From Streptomyces sp. f51 (lineage in GTDB: Bacteria > Actinomycetota > Actinomycetes > Streptomycetales > Streptomycetaceae), in the NCBI RefSeq assembly GCF_037940415.1, contig NZ_CP149798.1, positions 2,414,501 to 2,478,500 on the forward strand: a DNA stretch of 64,000 nucleotides. The letters are read 5' to 3'. Made by a program: the position numbers and the translations under genes. The notes under the pieces were generated by a model. It saw nothing but the letters and a program-made list of their open reading frames with translations, had not been told where the DNA came from and made no database searches. This document shows, piece by piece, positions 1 to 9,616 of the stretch. How positions within the stretch are numbered: the first letter of the stretch is position 1; every line of letters begins with the position of its first letter.

Positions 1-786
1 GGCTACGGCTACCCTCCGCAGGCTCCCGGCGTCCCGCCGCAGACTCCCCCGTACGGCCAGCCTCCCTACGGCGCGGTCCCGATGCCGCCCGAGCCGACCG
101 GCGGCAAGAAGAAGCCGGCCCTGATCATCGGCGGCGTGGCCCTGGTGGCGGCGATCGCGGTGGGCGCGTACCTCGTGTTCGCCGGCGGCAGCGGAAACAG
201 CTCGGTCGCCGACGACGGCCCCCACAAGCTGACGACACCGGCGAAGGTGATCGGCGGCCAGTACAAGCGCATGGGTGCGGACCAGGGCCCGCAGGACCCC
301 TCCTCCAGCGATGCCAAGGACCTGGCGGCCAGCGGTATCACCAACTCCAAGTCGGTCAGCGGTGTCTACTCCACGATCGACCTGAACAACCCCGACACGC
401 TGAAGGACCTCACCGCGATCGCCGCGTCCAAGGCGGTCAGCTTCTCCGGCCTCTACGGCAAGGTGAAGGACCCCGCGGCGGCCATCGACGCCTCGTTCGC
501 CAACATCAAGAAGGACTCCGCAAAGGAGTCCGCCTCAAAGATCGAGTTCGTCGGCGACGCCAAGTCCGTGAGCCCCGCGGGCCTGGACGGCGCGATCATG
601 AAGTGCCAGGAGGCGAAGGCACTGAACCAGACGACGGGCAAGACGGACACCCAGTACATGTGCATGTGGGCCGACTACAGCACGCTCGGCTTCGGCGTGG
701 CCGCCTCGGGCGGTCACGGCGTGAGCATGGACGAGTCGGCCAAGGTGACCGCGGCCCTGCGCAAGGACATCCGCGTCCCGGCGTGA
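1..786 (+). CDS. Membrane-anchored protein with extracellular domain, 5' end missing
   Basis: The reading frame is open from base 1, so the gene begins outside the window. The visible N-terminal part (about 30 residues) is rich in Pro, Gly, Tyr and Gln, as in cytosolic tails of many Streptomyces membrane proteins. It is followed by a Lys cluster and one hydrophobic helix at about residues 36-58 of the visible part, then a roughly 175-residue polar domain predicted outside the cell, with two Cys near the C-terminus that could form a disulfide. An internal ATG at 82 is less likely to be the start because the Pro/Gly-rich frame continues upstream. Function unknown; a surface or sensor role is only inference. 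A strong hairpin follows at 822. Confidence 0.7.
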   Translation, partial: GYGYPPQAPGVPPQTPPYGQPPYGAVPMPPEPTGGKKKPALIIGGVALVAAIAVGAYLVFAGGSGNSSVADDGPHKLTTPAKVIGGQYKRMGADQGPQDPSSSDAKDLAASGITNSKSVSGVYSTIDLNNPDTLKDLTAIAASKAVSFSGLYGKVKDPAAAIDASFANIKKDSAKESASKIEFVGDAKSVSPAGLDGAIMKCQEAKALNQTTGKTDTQYMCMWADYSTLGFGVAASGGHGVSMDESAKVTAALRKDIRVPA

Positions 787-821
787 CCTTCCACGCTCCG
801 TGCAAGAGCGTATCGAGCGGT

Positions 822-853
822 GAAGGGGCTCGGCCTGTCGGCCGAGCCCCTTC
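822..853. terminator. Terminator between convergent genes
   Basis: A 14-bp perfect stem (822-835 with 840-853) closes a 4-base loop and is followed by T-rich sequence on the plus strand. It lies between the end of the membrane protein gene and the end of the convergent small secreted protein gene, so it may serve both. Confidence 0.75.
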
Positions 854-909
854 CTTCCCTGTGGTGCAGCCTTTGCTCCGGTCCCCTCAGATCCGACGCC
901 CGTCCGTCG

Positions 910-1188
910 TCATGCGTACTTACAAGCGTTGTCGGCCTCGTCAGCCTTGAGACCTGCTCTGACCAAGGCGGTGTAGCAGGCCGGATTTGCCGCTCTGGCT
1001 CCGAGCGGGAGCAATATGTGGTGCTGCTCGCACGCTGCGGTCACCTTGGGCCCGACGTTGTAACCGATCCAGGCCACATAGGACCGGCACTCCCCGGTGG
1101 TGGCGGACGCCGGGGCTGCCATCACGAGGGGAACGGCCCCCGCCGCCGCAGCCACGCTCAGCGCCGTCAAGGCACGCCTCAGTCTCAT
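910..1188 (-). CDS. Small secreted protein with four cysteines
   Basis: The 92-residue product starts with a clear Sec signal peptide (basic MRLRR, Ala/Val-rich core, cleavage site near ...APASA). The mature part is about 63 residues with four Cys, which suggests two disulfides in an exported mini-protein. The ATG at 1188 is chosen over an ATG at 1218 because GGGAGG lies about 9 bases upstream of it and because it gives a normal signal peptide. I do not recognise the family; similar short secreted proteins are widespread in Streptomyces. It stands alone, convergent with the upstream membrane protein gene. Confidence 0.75.
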   Translation of the reverse strand: MRLRRALTALSVAAAAGAVPLVMAAPASATTGECRSYVAWIGYNVGPKVTAACEQHHILLPLGARAANPACYTALVRAGLKADEADNACKYA

Positions 1189-1303
1189 CTTCCGGTCCTC
1201 CCGTTTCACCCTTCGCAAGGCGGTCTACCTTGCGTGCTCACTAGACATCAGATGTCGGCACGATGCGGGCAGCAAAAGGGAGTTGGCGTGATCTTTGCGT
1301 CGT

Positions 1304-1351
1304 ACGACAAGGAGGCGCCCGGCGATGGTCCGCCGGGCGCCTCCTTGTCGT
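1304..1351 (-). terminator. Terminator downstream of clpX
   Basis: A perfect 21-bp stem (1304-1324 with 1331-1351) with a 6-base loop lies immediately after the clpX stop codon on the minus strand. Confidence 0.85.
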
Positions 1352-1361
1352 GCAGATGTCG

Positions 1362-2648
<1,287 letters not shown>

Positions 2649-2808
2649 GGTGTGCTTCCCCTTCGCCTGGGAGCCGCCTGGATCCAGCGGCTCCTGGTGC
2701 TGCCTTATGTCCGACGGTACCTTGCCGAGCCCCTCGTTCGGGCCCCCCTTGGCGCGGTTCACTTTGACGTGGACCGCGCCACGGAGCGGCAGACGATACA
2801 GCGATACG

Positions 2809-3489
2809 TCACACCACCGCGGAGTTGTTCATCTTCCGCGTGGAAATGATCTGGTCGATCAGGCCGTAGGCCAGTGCGTCCTCGGCCGTGAGGATCTTGT
2901 CGCGCTCGATGTCCTCGCGGATCTTCTCGATCGGCGTGGTCGAGTGCTTGGCCAGCATGTCCTCCAGCTGACCGCGCATGCGGAGGATCTCGTTCGCGGC
3001 GATCTCGAGGTCCGAGACCTGTCCGCGACCGGTCTCGCTGTAGGGCTGGTGGATCAGCACACGGGCGTTCGGGAGCGCCATGCGCTTGCCCGGCGTTCCG
3101 GCGGCCAGCAGGATCGCGGCGGCCGAGGCGGCCTGGCCCATGCAGACCGTCTGGATGTCCGGCTTCACGAACTGCATCGTGTCGTAGATGGCCGTGAGGG
3201 CCGTGAACGAGCCGCCGGGGCTGTTGATGTAGACCGAGATGTCACGGTCGGGGTCCATCGACTCCAGGCACAGCAGCTGCGCCATGACGTCGTTGGCGGA
3301 GGCGTCGTCGATCTGCACGCCGAGGAAGATCACGCGCTCCTCGAACAGCTTCGCGTACGGGTCGTACTCACGCACGCCCTGCGAGGTGCGCTCGACGAAG
3401 CGCGGGATGACGTAGCGGGACTCCGCGCGAGGACCGGTGTACTCGGCCTGCGTGCGGGCGAAGAGGCCGCTGCCGGGGAAGTCGTTCAC
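2809..3489 (-). CDS. clpP2: ATP-dependent Clp protease proteolytic subunit ClpP2
   Basis: This is a serine peptidase subunit of the Clp protease barrel. The 226-residue product carries the catalytic triad of the family: Ser in GQAASAAA, His in VLIHQPYSE and Asp in the segment before ALAYGLID. The GTG at 3489 is preferred because AGGAG lies just upstream and the product then starts [14 protein letters not shown], the usual ClpP2 start. It is 117 bp downstream of clpP1 and almost certainly in the same transcript. In Streptomyces and mycobacteria ClpP1 and ClpP2 assemble into a mixed tetradecamer, so this subunit probably works with its neighbour and ClpX. Confidence 0.96.
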   Translation of the reverse strand: MNDFPGSGLFARTQAEYTGPRAESRYVIPRFVERTSQGVREYDPYAKLFEERVIFLGVQIDDASANDVMAQLLCLESMDPDRDISVYINSPGGSFTALTAIYDTMQFVKPDIQTVCMGQAASAAAILLAAGTPGKRMALPNARVLIHQPYSETGRGQVSDLEIAANEILRMRGQLEDMLAKHSTTPIEKIREDIERDKILTAEDALAYGLIDQIISTRKMNNSAVV

Positions 3490-3606
3490 TGTGTCTCCTG
3501 GAAACCTGAAAAGGGCTGAGCGGTCGGCTGAGGGCACGCTGGGGGCCTCGTCCCACGGATTGGACGGGAAGGGGCCCCGCGCCGCTCTCGGGGGCGCTGG
3601 AGGGGC

Positions 3607-4224
3607 TTACGACGCCCCGGTGCCGCCACCGCCCGGCATTCCGGCAGCGGTAGGCACGATGTCGTCGATGAGGCCGTACTCCTTGGCCTCGATCGGGTCG
3701 AACCAACGGTCGCGGTCCGAGTCGCGCGTGACCTGCTCGACGGTCTGGCCGGTGTGGAAAGCGGTCAGCTCCGCCATCCGCTTCTTGGTGTGGAGCAGCC
3801 GCTCGGCGTGGATCTTGATGTCCGACGCGGAGCCCGCGAGACCCGCGGACGGCTGGTGGATCAGGATCTCGGCGTTCGGCAGGGCGAAGCGCTTGCCGGG
3901 CGTACCGGCGCTGAGCAGGAACTGACCCATCGAGGCCGCCATGCCCATGGCGATCGTCACCACGTCGTTCTTGATGAACTGCATGGTGTCGTAGATCGCC
4001 ATGCCGGCCGTGATCGATCCGCCGGGGCTGTTGATGTAGAGGTAGATGTCCTTGTCCGGGTCGGCGGCAAGGAGCAGCAGCTGCGCCGTGATCTTGTTGG
4101 CGATGTCATCGTCGACCGCCTGGCCGAGGAAGATGATCCGCTCGCCGAGCAGTCGGTTGTAGACCTGGTCGCCGAGGCCACCACCGATAGGGTCGCCGGC
4201 AGCTGTGGGCATCAGATTCGTCAC
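3607..4224 (-). CDS. clpP1: ATP-dependent Clp protease proteolytic subunit ClpP1
   Basis: The 205-residue product is a ClpP with catalytic Ser in [10 protein letters not shown], His in ILIHQPSAG and Asp in the DRDRWFDP region. It ends in a Gly-rich tail ([11 protein letters not shown]). A GTG start at 4224 is chosen because AGGTGG lies about 10 bases upstream and MTNLMP is the usual N-terminus; an in-frame ATG at 4212 would shorten it by four residues. It is the first gene of the clpP1-clpP2 pair. A sequence matching the ClgR activator motif lies about 170 bp upstream, consistent with the known ClgR control of this operon in Streptomyces. Confidence 0.96.
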   Translation of the reverse strand: MTNLMPTAAGDPIGGGLGDQVYNRLLGERIIFLGQAVDDDIANKITAQLLLLAADPDKDIYLYINSPGGSITAGMAIYDTMQFIKNDVVTIAMGMAASMGQFLLSAGTPGKRFALPNAEILIHQPSAGLAGSASDIKIHAERLLHTKKRMAELTAFHTGQTVEQVTRDSDRDRWFDPIEAKEYGLIDDIVPTAAGMPGGGGTGAS

Positions 4225-4620
4225 GTATCCACCTGCTCGTCTTACGACGGCGCCGGGCCGTCTCACGTCTTATGCAGGAACCTGGGGCCCCGGGTTCCGC
4301 GCCGCCTCCCGGCGGCGTCCGGGGACTCCCCTGCCCTCGTATTCATGGACCCTAACGCGCGGGTCCCTCCGGGGAATCCCGCAGAGGGAACTGTTCGCTG
4401 TGAGCGCATGCGCTCACGCTCGCTTCACCAGGGGTCCGGTCCCGCTTCCCGAGAGGCCCGCGGGGTGGGTGGCGCCCTCGAAGGGCGCGGTCGCCGGTGC
4501 GCCCGGGGGTCGCGTCCGCGGCCGCGGCCGGGTGGGGGTCGCCCGCGCGGTTCCTCGCGCCCCTGGGCATACCGGCGAGGCCCTGCGGAGCGAAGTGCCC
4601 GGGGTTCCCGGGAAAGGCGA
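4225..4620. other. Intergenic region upstream of clpP1
   Basis: This 400-bp stretch has no gene I can support. It should hold the clpP1 promoter on the minus strand. It contains the ClgR-type motif at 4393-4406 and a 16-bp perfect palindrome at 4401-4416. The rest is very GC-rich with no clear consensus promoter. Confidence 0.6.
4393..4406 (+). promoter_or_regulatory. Putative ClgR operator
   Basis: The sequence fits GTTCGC-N5-GCG exactly, which is the motif I recall for ClgR, the activator of clpP1clpP2, clpC and lon in Streptomyces. It sits upstream of clpP1, where the activator is known to act. Assignment rests on motif match and position only. Confidence 0.7.
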
Positions 4621-4655
4621 CGGGCCCCCGGGGACATGAAGTCTCCGGGGGCCCG
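4621..4655 (-). terminator. Terminator downstream of tig
   Basis: A 15-bp stem (4621-4635 with 4641-4655), perfect except for one G-T pair, closes a 5-base loop 22 bp after the trigger factor stop codon. Confidence 0.85.
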
Positions 4656-4677
4656 TTCAGGATTACTGCCGGGGCGA

Positions 4678-6057
4678 TCAGGCCTCGGTGGTCTCCTCGG
4701 CCTCGGCGGCGTCGGTGGCCTCGACGGTCTCGGCCGTCTCGTCCTCCTCGTCGTCCAGGTCGACGATCTCGCCGTTGGTGTCCTTGACCGTGGCGGCCTC
4801 GACGACGACCGCGAGGGCCTTGCCGCGGGCGACCTCGCCGACCAGCATCGGGACCTGGCCGCCTTCGACGACGGCCTGGGCGAACTGGTCGGGGGACATG
4901 CCGGAGGAGGCGGCGCGCCGCATGAGGTGCTCGGTGAGCTCCTCCTGGTTGACGTTCAGCTTCTCCTTGTTGACGAGCTCGTCCAGGACGAACTGCGTCT
5001 TGATGCCCTTGACCGCGGCGTCCTTGGTCTCGGCGTCGAACTCTTCCTCGGTCTTGCCCTGGATCTCCAGGTACTTCGCGAGGTCGAGGCCCATCTGGCC
5101 GAGCTGGTGGTGCTCGAGGTTGTGCTTACGGGTGTTGATCTCGTCCTCGAGCAGCTTCTCGGGGACGGGCACCTCGACGAGCTCCAGCAGCTTCTCCAGG
5201 ACGCGCTCCTGGGCCTGCGTGGCCTGGTCGTACTGCTTCATGTTCTCGAGGCGCTTGCGGCTGTCCGCCTTGAGCTCGTCGAGGGTGTCGAACTCGGAGG
5301 CGAGCTGCGCGAACTCGTCGTCCAGCTCGGGCAGTTCACGCGCGGCGACCTGGGTGACCTTGACGGTGACCTCGGCCTCCTTGCCGGCGGCGGAGCCGCC
5401 CTTGAGCTCGGAGGTGAAGGTGGCCTCGCCACCGGCCTCCAGGCCCTTCACGGCCTCGTCGATGCCCTCGAGCAGCTCGCCGGAGCCGATGGTGTACGAG
5501 ACGCCGCTGGCGACACCGTCCTCCAGGACCTCTCCGTCGACCTTGGCCTCGAGGTCGAGGGTGACGACGTCCTCGTCCTGGGCGGCGCGCTCGACCGGGG
5601 AGGTCGAGGCGAAGCGCTCGCGCAGGTCCGAGACGGCCTTCTCGACGTCCTCGTCGCTGACCTCGATGGCGTCGACCTCGACCTCGATGCCGGAGTAGTC
5701 CGGGATCTCGATGGCCGGGCGGACGTCGACCTCGGCGGTGAAGTTCAGCGTCTCGCCGTCCTTCAGCTCGGTGATGTCGACCTCGGGCTGGCCGAGGACG
5801 TTCAGCTCAGCCTCGTTGACCGCTTCGGTGTAGAACTTCGGGAGCGCGTCGTTGACGGCCTCTTCGAGCACGGCGCCGCGACCGAACCGCTGGTCGATGA
5901 CGCGCGCCGGGATCTTGCCCTTCCGGAAGCCCTTCACCGTGACCTGCTGGTTGATCTTCTTGTACGCCGCGTCGAGGCTGTCCTTGAGCTCCTCGAAGGG
6001 CACCTCGACAGTGAGCCGAACCCGAGTCGGGTTCAGGGTCTCCACGGCGCTCTTCAC
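4678..6057 (-). CDS. tig: Trigger factor, ribosome-associated chaperone
   Basis: Trigger factor binds near the ribosomal exit tunnel, shields nascent chains and has peptidyl-prolyl isomerase activity. The 459-residue product shows the N-terminal ribosome-binding domain with the signature GFRKGKIP at about residues 44-51, a central FKBP-type domain, a long helical C-terminal domain, and an acidic, Glu/Asp/Thr-rich tail typical of actinobacterial proteins. The GTG at 6057 is the start because AAGGAGA precedes it and [12 protein letters not shown] is the expected N-terminus; the upstream open frame is spurious and runs into tRNA-Pro. It lies behind clpP1 in the same orientation, but a terminator and a 450-bp gap separate them. 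Confidence 0.96.
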   Translation of the reverse strand: MKSAVETLNPTRVRLTVEVPFEELKDSLDAAYKKINQQVTVKGFRKGKIPARVIDQRFGRGAVLEEAVNDALPKFYTEAVNEAELNVLGQPEVDITELKDGETLNFTAEVDVRPAIEIPDYSGIEVEVDAIEVSDEDVEKAVSDLRERFASTSPVERAAQDEDVVTLDLEAKVDGEVLEDGVASGVSYTIGSGELLEGIDEAVKGLEAGGEATFTSELKGGSAAGKEAEVTVKVTQVAARELPELDDEFAQLASEFDTLDELKADSRKRLENMKQYDQATQAQERVLEKLLELVEVPVPEKLLEDEINTRKHNLEHHQLGQMGLDLAKYLEIQGKTEEEFDAETKDAAVKGIKTQFVLDELVNKEKLNVNQEELTEHLMRRAASSGMSPDQFAQAVVEGGQVPMLVGEVARGKALAVVVEAATVKDTNGEIVDLDDEEDETAETVEATDAAEAEETTEA

Positions 6058-6260
6058 GGTTCGGTCTCCTTGTGGCTGACTTCTTGGGGGGTTCTGCTGC
6101 GTGCCGCTGCCGACCAGGCAGAGCCCTGGGCGGATTCCGCGGCCCTTGAGAGACGTAACAGTGCAGACATACGGGCACGCAGCTTGCATAGTAACCGCAG
6201 GCGGTACACGCCCCAAAAGGCGATCTTGTCCGGGCGGATCCCACGCGGCCCTGCCGGTGG

Positions 6261-6334
6261 TCGGGGTGGCGGGATTTGAACCCACGGCCTTCCGCTCCCA
6301 AAGCGGACGCGCTACCAAGCTGCGCCACACCCCG
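6261..6334 (-). tRNA. tRNA-Pro (anticodon TGG)
   Basis: On the minus strand the sequence folds as a full cloverleaf. The acceptor arm CGGGGTG pairs with CACCCCG, the D arm contains the usual GGTAGCGC, the anticodon loop is TTTGGGA within a TCCGC/GCGGA stem, and the T loop is TTCAAAT. The discriminator is A and no CCA is encoded. The length is 74 bases. Confidence 0.96.
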
Positions 6335-6485
6335 TCGGTGCGACACGTAGGGTACATGCCCGCAGGCGGCGCGGCCGCCGCATTTCGCGACCGCCGACGC
6401 GGACGGGAACGGGGTGTGCATGGGGGGCCCTCGACCCGCTACGATGCCTTCTGTGCCGAGGTCGCTGAACTGCGGCGCGTGCTGT

Positions 6486-6556
6486 GCGGGCGTAGCTCAA
6501 TGGTAGAGCACTAGTCTTCCAAACTAGCTACGCGGGTTCGATTCCCGTCGCCCGCT
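6486..6556 (+). tRNA. tRNA-Gly (anticodon TCC)
   Basis: The plus strand folds as a cloverleaf. Acceptor GCGGGCG pairs with CGCCCGC, the anticodon loop is CTTCCAA within CTAGT/ACTAG, and the T arm is CGGG-TTCGATT-CCCG. The 71-base gene is followed directly by an encoded CCA at 6557-6559. It is divergent from tRNA-Pro and followed by a strong terminator. Confidence 0.96.
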
Positions 6557-6565
6557 CCAGATGAC

Positions 6566-6606
6566 AAAAGGCCAGGCCGGAGGACATTTCCTCCGCCTGG
6601 CCTTTT
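6566..6606 (+). terminator. Terminator after tRNA-Gly
   Basis: A long hairpin with about 18 paired bases, one bulged C and a short loop starts with AAAA and ends with TTTT. It lies 7 bases after the CCA end of tRNA-Gly. It may also end transcription from the convergent small membrane protein gene. Confidence 0.85.
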
Positions 6607-6802
6607 GCGTGTCCGCCGGATGCGCCGCCTCCCCCGCGTCCGCCGAGTTCGTCCCGGTTCGTGGGTGGCGCGGGGTTTCGGGCGCGGAGAGGGTCGCGAC
6701 CGGCGCGCGCGAGGGACGGTGTGCGCCCGGCGCGCGTCGTGCCGCGCCGTCCGCTCCGCATGCCTCCGTGATCCGGAGGCGGGCGTTCGTGACGCGTCCC
6801 GT

Positions 6803-6997
6803 TCAGAAACTGATCGAGTTGATGGTCTGCGCTATCGAGTCGAGGAACCGGTTGATGGACGGAGCCATACCGGTCGACGCGAGGAAGAAGCCGAAGAGCA
6901 CCGCGACGATGGCAGGTCCCGCCTTGATGGATCCCCCGCGGATCAGCACCACGAGGATGATCGCCAACAGCAGCACCACTGACAGCGAAATGGCCAC
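6803..6997 (-). CDS. Small two-helix membrane protein
   Basis: The 64-residue product has a strongly hydrophobic N-terminal helix (about residues 2-20) ending in Arg, a short loop, and a second hydrophobic stretch (about 27-43). The C-terminal 20 residues are polar. It starts with GTG and is isolated, convergent with tRNA-Gly. Short proteins of this form are conserved in Streptomyces, but I know no function. Membrane location is read from the sequence; anything else would be guesswork. Confidence 0.65.
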   Translation of the reverse strand: MAISLSVVLLLAIILVVLIRGGSIKAGPAIVAVLFGFFLASTGMAPSINRFLDSIAQTINSISF

Positions 6998-7643
6998 AAC
7001 TGATCACACCCTACGGTCGGTCGCTCTCCCGGCCCGGAGGTGCAGCCCCGCACACCCCCGCCAGAACCATCGTGCCACCAACCGGCCACTCGTATGCGGC
7101 AGGTGACGCATCGTTGGCCGGAGGAGACCCCCGGGACGAGCCGGCGTGCGGCCGGAGCCGCACCGCGCCGCTTTCCCTCAACCGCACCCGCGCACAGCGG
7201 ACACACAGCTCGGCGACGCAATTCGGCGGTGCGCCCGACAGTGAATTCCCGGCAACCGTTGCCATGTCCACACATCCCGTTCGCAGGCAATTCGAATTGT
7301 TGCCACACGCACACCACAGGCGGGGCGCCCGGACACCCGAATCGTCACCGAAGAGGACATATCTCCGGAGTCGCCCGCGGGTGATATACACCGATCAGTA
7401 CGCATCAATCCGGACAGAACACCCGTCGCCGGTAAGCGAATCGATATGCGGAACCACTTGCGGATCGGGAGGCACACATCTCCGAATCCGGGGTACGCGC
7501 AGGCGATAAGCAGGAATGAGATCGGTCGTTTTACGAGAACGCACAGACGACGCTAGGGTGCCTCAGATGTTCCACGCCGCCACGCCCCCCGTTCGCGCAG
7601 CGAGGTCCAGAATCATCCCCCCGAATTCTTGGCGGGAGGGCCT
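6998..7643. other. Long divergent intergenic region
   Basis: This 646-bp stretch separates the small membrane protein from the acyltransferase and contains no ORF with coding character. It is less GC-rich than its surroundings. Two palindromes stand out: GGCAAC-C-GTTGCC at 7251-7263 and CAATTCGAATTG at 7288-7299, the latter inside a larger GGCAA...TTGCC pair. Promoters for both flanking genes should lie here, but I could not assign -35 and -10 boxes. Confidence 0.5.
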
Positions 7644-8828
7644 GTGACCAACTCGCTCCGACCCCACGGCCACCACAGATCACCGCTCCCCCCGGCCCAG
7701 CAGCCGGCGGACGCGGTGCCGGGCCCGCGCTCGCCCCGGACGTCCGCGACGGCCGTCGCGACCGCGGACACCCCGCCGGGCGCCAAGCCCGCCAAGCAGC
7801 GCGACGCGTTCTTCGACAACGCCAAGTACCTGGCGATCGTGCTCGTGGCCATGGGTCACGCGTGGGAGCCGCTGAAGGGCCAGAGCCGCGTCCTGGAAAC
7901 GCTGTACACGGTCGTCTACACCGTCCACATGCCGGCCTTCATCATCATCTCCGGCTATTTCTCCCGCAGTTTCGACATGCGCCCCGACCGCCTGAAGCGG
8001 CTGGTCACCGGTGTCGTCGTGCCGTACGTCCTGTTCGAGACGGCGTACTCGCTCTTCGACCGCTGGGCCGGGGGCGACGAGAACCAGGCGATCAGCCTGC
8101 TCGACCCCTGGTATCTCACCTGGTTCCTGATCGCGCTGTTCGTCTGGCGGCTGACGACCCCCCTGTGGAAGCTGGTGCGCTGGCCGGTCCCGCTGGCGGT
8201 GTGCTGCGCCCTGCTCGCGTCCGTCTCGCCCGAGATCGGTGACGACCTGGACCTCCAGCGGGTGCTCCAGTTCCTGCCGTTCTTCGTCCTCGGTCTGGTC
8301 ATGAAGCCCGAGCACTTCCAGCTGGTGCGCCGCCGCGAGGTGCGGATCCTGTCGGTGCCGGTCGTGGCCGCGGCGCTGGTCGTGGGCTACTGGGCGGTGC
8401 CCCGGATGAACACCGCGTGGTTCTTCCACCGCGACGCCGCCCAGGAACTGGGTGCCCCCTGGTGGGCCGGCATCGTCATGGAGCTCGCGCTCTACGGCTG
8501 CTCGCTGCTGCTCACCGCGTGCTTCTTCGCCTGGGTGCCGCGGCGCGCGTTCTGGTTCACGGCACTCGGCGCGGGCACGCTGTACGGCTATCTGCTGCAC
8601 GGTTTCGTCGTCAAGGCGTCCGAGTACTGGGGCTGGTTCGACCACGGGTCGCTGCACAAGCCGCTCGGCGAGGTGTTCGTGACGGTGATCGCGGCGGCGC
8701 TCGTCACCGTCCTGTGCACCCGGCCCGTCCAGCGCGTCTTCCGGTTCGCGATGGAGCCGAAGATGGAGTGGGCGTTCCGGCGGGACGCGGCGGAGGCCGC
8801 CCGGGAGCGGGCCAAGGCCGGCGCGTAG
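7644..8828 (+). CDS. Acyltransferase 3 family membrane protein
   Basis: The 394-residue integral membrane protein resembles the fucose 4-O-acetylase group of acyltransferase 3 proteins, which O-acetylate sugars or cell-surface glycans. After a disordered Pro/Ala-rich N-terminal 50 residues the conserved start DAFFDNAKYLAIVLVAMGH appears, with the invariant His, followed by about ten hydrophobic segments. HMPAFIIISGYFS is also typical. A GTG at 7644 is chosen because GGGAGGG precedes it; a TTG at 7629 is also in frame. The basic C-terminal tail is cytosolic. The substrate is unknown and the gene stands alone. Confidence 0.85.
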   Translation: MTNSLRPHGHHRSPLPPAQQPADAVPGPRSPRTSATAVATADTPPGAKPAKQRDAFFDNAKYLAIVLVAMGHAWEPLKGQSRVLETLYTVVYTVHMPAFIIISGYFSRSFDMRPDRLKRLVTGVVVPYVLFETAYSLFDRWAGGDENQAISLLDPWYLTWFLIALFVWRLTTPLWKLVRWPVPLAVCCALLASVSPEIGDDLDLQRVLQFLPFFVLGLVMKPEHFQLVRRREVRILSVPVVAAALVVGYWAVPRMNTAWFFHRDAAQELGAPWWAGIVMELALYGCSLLLTACFFAWVPRRAFWFTALGAGTLYGYLLHGFVVKASEYWGWFDHGSLHKPLGEVFVTVIAAALVTVLCTRPVQRVFRFAMEPKMEWAFRRDAAEAARERAKAGA

Positions 8829-8869
8829 CCGCGCGGCCCCGGCGGCCCGCGCGGACGAGAGGCGTGCGC

Positions 8870-8926
8870 GATGTGTACGAGAAGGGCGGGCCCGGAGTCT
8901 CCGGGCCCGCCCTTCTCGTACACATC
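8870..8926. terminator. Very strong terminator, 27-bp perfect stem
   Basis: Arms 8870-8896 and 8900-8926 are perfect reverse complements with a 3-base loop. The hairpin lies between the convergent acyltransferase and HD-domain genes and directly abuts a 30-bp tandem repeat. Confidence 0.85.
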
Positions 8927-9031
8927 GGCCTCGGCACCGCCATCGGCGCTGACCTTGGCCTCGGCGCCGGCATCGCGGCTGGGCTTGGCCTCGGCGCCGG
9001 CATCGTGGCTGGCCTTGGCCTCGGCGCCCGC
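8927..9031. repeat. 30-bp tandem repeat, 3.5 copies
   Basis: Units begin at 8927, 8957, 8987 and 9017, each starting GGCCTCGGC and each nearly identical. Because 30 is divisible by 3, both strands stay open: the minus strand would encode a decapeptide repeat of the type AGAEAKxSxD. It is followed by two copies of a 12-bp unit (GGAATCGGCGGC). It lies just beyond the stop codon of the HD-domain gene. Confidence 0.8.
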
Positions 9032-9093
9032 CTCGGCAGCGGAATCGGCGGCGGAATCGGCGGCGGCGCCGGTGTTCACCGCCTTCGCCGCGT

Positions 9094-9549
9094 TCAGCCC
9101 GGCGGCAGCCCCAGCAGGGCCCGCATCGTCGCGTACTTCCTGGTCAGACGCATCCGGGTGAGCTCGTCGAGGACCGCGAGGCGGCCCGGGTCGGAGTTGT
9201 GCGCCAGGTCGGACGCCTTGACCAGCAGGGCGCCCCGGGTGGTGCGGACGCGTCCCGCGTACGACTCCGGGGACTCGCCGTCCGCCTTGGTGAGCGCGCG
9301 CACGATGTCCTTCGTACGGGGACTCAGCGCGGCCTCGTCCAGCCATTCCTCGGAGAGTGCCTCGTCCTCGACCGCGTCGTGCAGCCAGGCCGCCGCTATC
9401 TGGTCCTCGTCGCCGCCGCGCTCGCGGACACCGTCCGCGACGGCCTGGAGGTGCTCGGAGTACGGCCGTCCGGCCTTGTCGGTCTGGGCCGCGTGCGCCG
9501 CGCGGGCGAGCGCTTCGACTTCGGCCAGGGTCAGGAGAGGTCGGGTCAC
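9094..9549 (-). CDS. HD-domain protein
   Basis: The 151-residue product has the HD metal-dependent phosphohydrolase pattern: His in ARAAH, His in YSEHL, the HD pair in AAWLHDAVED and a later Asp. This arrangement resembles the short RelA/SpoT-like hydrolases, but no synthetase domain is present, so (p)ppGpp hydrolysis is only a possibility. The GTG at 9549 is used because GAGGAG lies upstream and homologous sequence begins there; the frame upstream is low-complexity. The coding sequence ends just before a run of tandem repeats that remains open in the neighbouring frame, which could reflect a lost C-terminal tail. Confidence 0.8.
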   Translation of the reverse strand: MTRPLLTLAEVEALARAAHAAQTDKAGRPYSEHLQAVADGVRERGGDEDQIAAAWLHDAVEDEALSEEWLDEAALSPRTKDIVRALTKADGESPESYAGRVRTTRGALLVKASDLAHNSDPGRLAVLDELTRMRLTRKYATMRALLGLPPG

Positions 9550-9616
9550 GCGATCAGTGTCTCCTCGGTACGGGCCGCCGCCTCCGTCGCCGGGATCGGG
9601 CGGGCGCGGCGCGCGG

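Noticed and set aside
6261..6559. tRNA pair as an integration site of a mobile element
   Set aside because: No integrase gene, no direct repeat of the tRNA 3' ends and no change of base composition was seen nearby.
8588..9346. A 252-codon minus-strand ORF overlapping the acyltransferase and HD genes
   Set aside because: Most of it is a shadow of two better genes; only the Ala-rich repeat part looks coding and is reported as a possible frameshift remnant.
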